This document shows, one piece after another, positions 61,033-64,000 of a DNA stretch of 64,000 bases. The notes below the pieces were generated by a model. That model did not search any database and was not told the DNA's origin. It saw only the letters and a program-made list of their open reading frames with translations. The stretch is from Algoriphagus aquimarinus (GTDB taxonomy: Bacteria > Bacteroidota > Bacteroidia > Cytophagales > Cyclobacteriaceae): NCBI RefSeq assembly GCF_900112005.1, contig NZ_FOKK01000007.1, positions 124,001 through 188,000 of the forward strand. The letters run 5' to 3'. Positions within the stretch are counted from its first letter, which is position 1, and every line of letters begins with the position of its first letter. The position numbers were made by a program, and so were the translations under genes.

Positions 61033-62328
61033 ATGAAATCGAAAAGGCGAAGTATATCGGGTTTATTGGCATTACTGTTTTTTGCTTCCTTATTAAGTTG
61101 TAGCCAAGCCCAAGACAAGCCTCATAAGCCGAGGGTATTGATCAGTTCAGATATAGGCGGGACAGATCCTGATGATTTCCAATCGATGATTCACCTATTG
61201 ATGTATGCAGATAAGTTCCAGATCGAAGGCTTGGTTTCATCGCCTTATGGAGAAGGTAATACCCAGAATTTTCAGCATATGATTGATTTGTATGAAAAAG
61301 ATTACAATCAACTCCTTCCCCATGCTCCAGAACTTCCTACTCCACAGTCTCTGAGAAAAATTACCAAGCAAGGCCAAAAAGATGCTGCTCCTTTCAAAGG
61401 ATACACATCCCCTACTGAAGGATCAGAGTGGATAATTAAATGTGCGAAAAAAGAAAGTGAACAACCGCTTTGGGTACTTGTGTGGGGAGGAATCGAAGAT
61501 CTTGCACAAGCCCTTCATGACGCTCCGGAAATCAAAGAAAATATCAGAGTATACTGGATAGGTGGCCCCAATAAAAAGTGGAGTATCAATGCTTATTCTT
61601 ATATAGCAGAACATCATCCAGACCTATGGATGATCGAGGCAAATGCGACCTATAGAGGCTGGTTTATGGACAATGATTCCCCGGAAGACCTCAAAGGAGA
61701 AGCTTTTTATGAAAATTACATTCAGGATCGAGGTGCTTTGGGTAAGGATTTCATCAACTATTATGAAGGCAACATTAAAATGGGCGACACACCTTCGCTT
61801 GTTTACCTAATGAACGGAGATCCCAACAACCCTACTGGAGGAAGCTGGGGCGGAAGCTTTGAAAAGATCAGCAACAGTTCAAGAAATGTATTCTTGGGTG
61901 GAAGTACTGCGGAAGATACTGTGGCGGCATATGCAACTATTGAATGGAGATTTGAAGGACCAGAAATAGCTATCTCAGCGGATTCTGCAGTATTTGAAAT
62001 GGAAGTTCAAAATCAAACATGGCCTGGATATTATATTGGAAATGGAATTTATGGAGTAAAGTATTCTTCTAAAAAACCTGAAAAAGGATCATATAAAACT
62101 TCTAGTACTATACCTGAATTGAATGGACTGGAAGGAGCTTATTTCAGCACGATTCCCTGGCCTGGAAAAGCCAGTCCAGATGATTATCAACTAGGTTCCA
62201 ATTGGTACAGTGACCGATTAGATCCAGCGCTTTTTATCGATGATCAGCAAGGGGCGAAAACCGTCTCAAAATACAGAAAGGAGTTTTTAATGAACTGGGC
62301 TGAGAGATGGAAATGGCTGGAAAAGTAA
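61033..62328 (+). CDS. DUF1593 (nucleoside-hydrolase-like) lipoprotein
   Basis: 431 residues. Signal peptide with possible lipobox Cys23 (SLLSCSQAQ). SSDIGGTDPDDFQSMIHLLMYAD (about 38-60, read in parts) is the Asp-rich calcium-type site shared with nucleoside hydrolases, the mark of DUF1593 (PF07632). A C-terminal beta domain follows from about 310. These proteins occur in plant-polysaccharide loci and are presumed glycan-active or glycan-binding. It starts the small operon with the pectate lyase (45-bp gap), and a second DUF1593 gene follows that. Confidence 0.9.
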   Translation: MKSKRRSISGLLALLFFASLLSCSQAQDKPHKPRVLISSDIGGTDPDDFQSMIHLLMYADKFQIEGLVSSPYGEGNTQNFQHMIDLYEKDYNQLLPHAPELPTPQSLRKITKQGQKDAAPFKGYTSPTEGSEWIIKCAKKESEQPLWVLVWGGIEDLAQALHDAPEIKENIRVYWIGGPNKKWSINAYSYIAEHHPDLWMIEANATYRGWFMDNDSPEDLKGEAFYENYIQDRGALGKDFINYYEGNIKMGDTPSLVYLMNGDPNNPTGGSWGGSFEKISNSSRNVFLGGSTAEDTVAAYATIEWRFEGPEIAISADSAVFEMEVQNQTWPGYYIGNGIYGVKYSSKKPEKGSYKTSSTIPELNGLEGAYFSTIPWPGKASPDDYQLGSNWYSDRLDPALFIDDQQGAKTVSKYRKEFLMNWAERWKWLEK

Positions 62329-62373
62329 TTTTGACTACTTCAAATTCAAAGAATTAATAATACACCCATTAGT

Positions 62374-63762
62374 ATGAAAAAAATCATTTTAATTACCGCT
62401 TTGAGCATGTTCGCCTTTACTTTGGCATTTTCTCAGCAACTGGCATTTCCCACTGCTGAAGGTTATGGTAAATTTTCTAAAGGAGGTCGTGGAGGAGCGG
62501 TTTATGAAGTCACCAATTTGAATGATAGTGGTGAAGGAAGTTTGAGAGCTGCTGTCGATGCTTCGGAACCCAGGACTGTTGTCTTCAAAGTTTCTGGAAC
62601 AATAGAACTGGAAAGTGCACTACGTATCAAAAACCCCTATATCACCATAGCTGGTCAAACAGCTCCAGGCGATGGTATTTGCATCAAAAAGAATCCCTTA
62701 GTGATCGATGCGGATCATGTGATTATCCGATATTTGAGAGTAAGACTTGGGAATGAATCCGGGGATGATACTGATGCTGTCTCTAGTAGATATAACAAGC
62801 ATCTTATTTTAGATCATATTTCTGCCAGTTGGAGTGTCGATGAAACCATGTCAATTTATCATAATGATAGTATAACGGTACAATGGAGTATTATATCGGA
62901 GAGTATGCACGACTCAAATCATATAAAAGGAGCTCATGGCTTTGGAGGTATTTGGGGATCAAACTATAGTAGCTATCACCACAATCTTCTAGCGCATCAT
63001 GGTAGCCGAAATCCAAGAATGGCTTCAGGATCTGGCTACACTGATTACCGAAATAATGTAGTCTATAATTGGGGGTACAACAGCACTTATGGTGGAGAAA
63101 ACCAGCAAGTCAATAATCCAAAATTTGCATTTTCTACCATTAATATGGTCGCTAACTATTACAAGCCAGGACCTGCTACAGAACCCGGTGAGCTTCGGTA
63201 TAGATTAGCCAACCCAAATATGCGGGATACAACAAGTGATTTTGGAAAATGGTATATCGCTAAAAATGTAATGGTAGGTAATGAAAAAGTGACTGCCAAC
63301 AATTGGGACGGTGGGATACAGCCTCAAGGTGGAGAAGCAAATTTGAAATATGTGAAGCTTGAAAAACCATGGGAAGCTATGCCCATAAACCAACAGTCAG
63401 CAGAAGAGGCATATGACTTAGTGCTTGCACACGCCGGAGCAACTTTACCTAAGCGAGACGAAGTGGATACGAGGATAGTCCATGAGACAAAAGGTGGTTT
63501 TACAACTTACGAAGGAACAACCTATAGAAAAACCCAATCTTTAGCTGATCCCTCAAAAAAATCAGGGATAATAGATACCCAAAACGATGTAGGTGGCTGG
63601 CCTGAACTGAAAAGTTTACCTGCTCCAAAAGACACCGATCATGATGGAATGCCAGATAAATGGGAAAAAGCAAACAACCTAAATCCCCAAGATTCGGCTG
63701 ACCGAAATCTGGTGAAAGATGGCTATACCATGTTAGAAAAGTATTTGAATTCAATCAAATAG
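62374..63762 (+). CDS. PL1-type pectate lyase-like protein, secreted
   Basis: 462 residues. Signal peptide to about residue 21 (LAFSQ). A right-handed beta-helix is indicated by GGRGGAVYEVTNLNDSGEGSL, VVFKVSGTIEL, ITIAGQTAPGDG and VIIRYLRVRLGN (split). The catalytic region SRNPRMASG carries the conserved Arg. The C-terminal DTDHDGMPDKWEKANNLNP is a thrombospondin-3/EF-like calcium motif that often ends such lyases. It should cleave polygalacturonate or a related uronate chain by beta-elimination. Flanked by two DUF1593 genes and headed by an AraC gene. Confidence 0.9.
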   Translation: MKKIILITALSMFAFTLAFSQQLAFPTAEGYGKFSKGGRGGAVYEVTNLNDSGEGSLRAAVDASEPRTVVFKVSGTIELESALRIKNPYITIAGQTAPGDGICIKKNPLVIDADHVIIRYLRVRLGNESGDDTDAVSSRYNKHLILDHISASWSVDETMSIYHNDSITVQWSIISESMHDSNHIKGAHGFGGIWGSNYSSYHHNLLAHHGSRNPRMASGSGYTDYRNNVVYNWGYNSTYGGENQQVNNPKFAFSTINMVANYYKPGPATEPGELRYRLANPNMRDTTSDFGKWYIAKNVMVGNEKVTANNWDGGIQPQGGEANLKYVKLEKPWEAMPINQQSAEEAYDLVLAHAGATLPKRDEVDTRIVHETKGGFTTYEGTTYRKTQSLADPSKKSGIIDTQNDVGGWPELKSLPAPKDTDHDGMPDKWEKANNLNPQDSADRNLVKDGYTMLEKYLNSIK

Positions 63763-63837
63763 GAGTCCGGAATCAGCTAACCACATCCAAAAACAATTTA
63801 TAATCTGACCCATCAGGAAACACATAATTTTCAATTC

Positions 63838-64000
63838 ATGAAAAAAGCAAGCCTCTCTCTTTTACTAATTTTAATTCTTTCATACAGCCTTTTTGCGCAG
63901 CAAGACACAAAGAAAGCTCCTCCAAAACCTCGAATGGTTGTCTTAACAGACGTATCCACTTGGGAAACTGATGATAGTGAATCTCTAGTCAGGTTGCTCG
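63838..64000 (+). CDS. DUF1593 protein, N-terminal part (cut by window end)
   Basis: 54 codons are visible. Signal peptide (to about residue 21, SLFAQ), then KPRMVVLTDVSTWETDDSESLVRLL, the start of the DUF1593/nucleoside-hydrolase-like fold with the Asp cluster. Second DUF1593 gene of this locus. Start at the ATG 63838, 75 bp after the lyase stop. Confidence 0.85.
   Translation, partial: MKKASLSLLLILILSYSLFAQQDTKKAPPKPRMVVLTDVSTWETDDSESLVRLL

Overview
The window looks like chromosomal DNA of a marine or aquatic Bacteroidota, most likely of the Cyclobacteriaceae type (Algoriphagus/Cyclobacterium/Echinicola-like; this is inference). The reasons are four SusC/SusD-type or TonB-dependent outer-membrane receptors, SusD lipoproteins, an ECF-sigma/FecR pair, six Cys-type S1 sulfatases, AraC regulators, Gly/Asn-rich exported proteins, AT-rich spacers and promoter candidates with the Bacteroidota -33 TTG / -7 TAnnTTTG pattern. 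The content is dominated by breakdown of sulfated and acidic polysaccharides.

Layout. (1) 1-16 kb, minus strand: a PUL-like block of a sulfatase (cut by the window edge), two more sulfatases, a Tat-exported PhoD-like metallophosphatase, SusD, SusC with an STN domain, FecR anti-sigma, ECF sigma and a further sulfatase. (2) 16-18.5 kb: a Tat-tagged gluconate-2-dehydrogenase subunit-3-like protein and a GMC flavoprotein with a Cys-rich (probably Fe-S) motif, together a periplasmic sugar dehydrogenase. (3) 18.9-22.7 kb, plus strand: AraC regulator, outer-membrane receptor, small lipoprotein. (4) 22.9-24.4 kb: tRNA-Pro(TGG) with its terminator. Its 3' end plus terminator is repeated 1.3 kb further on, beyond an IS110-family transposase. 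(5) 24.4-29.7 kb: Cys-rich four-helix protein, DUF3891-like protein, an extended PLP enzyme of the Cys/Met family and a Tat-exported Gfo/Idh/MocA oxidoreductase.

(6) 30-53 kb, minus strand: the centrepiece, a compact 23-kb gene run that reads in transcription order as fucose/arabinose-isomerase-like enzyme, SusC-SusD, a sulfatase stub, a second SusC-SusD, sulfatase, sialidase-superfamily protein, sulfatase, VCBS-repeat lipoprotein, DUF3748/TolB-like protein, DHDPS/NAL-family aldolase, SSS sodium symporter and ribulokinase-like FGGY kinase. A divergent AraC gene and a good promoter candidate sit at its head. The genes form a coherent outside-to-inside route: desulfation and cleavage outside, SusCD import, symport across the inner membrane, then isomerase, kinase and aldolase. 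The substrate cannot be read from sequence. The two susCD pairs arose by duplication: a 5' sulfatase stub was left behind, and the two susC genes share an almost identical 287-bp 5' segment while the rest has diverged.

(7) 54-60 kb, mixed: a C-terminal remnant of a GH43-like gene, a soluble aldose dehydrogenase lipoprotein, a small membrane protein, a TIM-barrel glycosidase-like protein with a degenerate active site, a glyoxalase-fold protein, a sodium:alanine symporter and a DUF4943-like lipoprotein. (8) 60-64 kb: an AraC regulator divergent from a DUF1593 protein, a PL1-like pectate lyase and a second DUF1593 gene cut by the window end, which looks like a small pectin-type locus. I saw no CRISPR array, rRNA, prophage, toxin-antitoxin or defence system.
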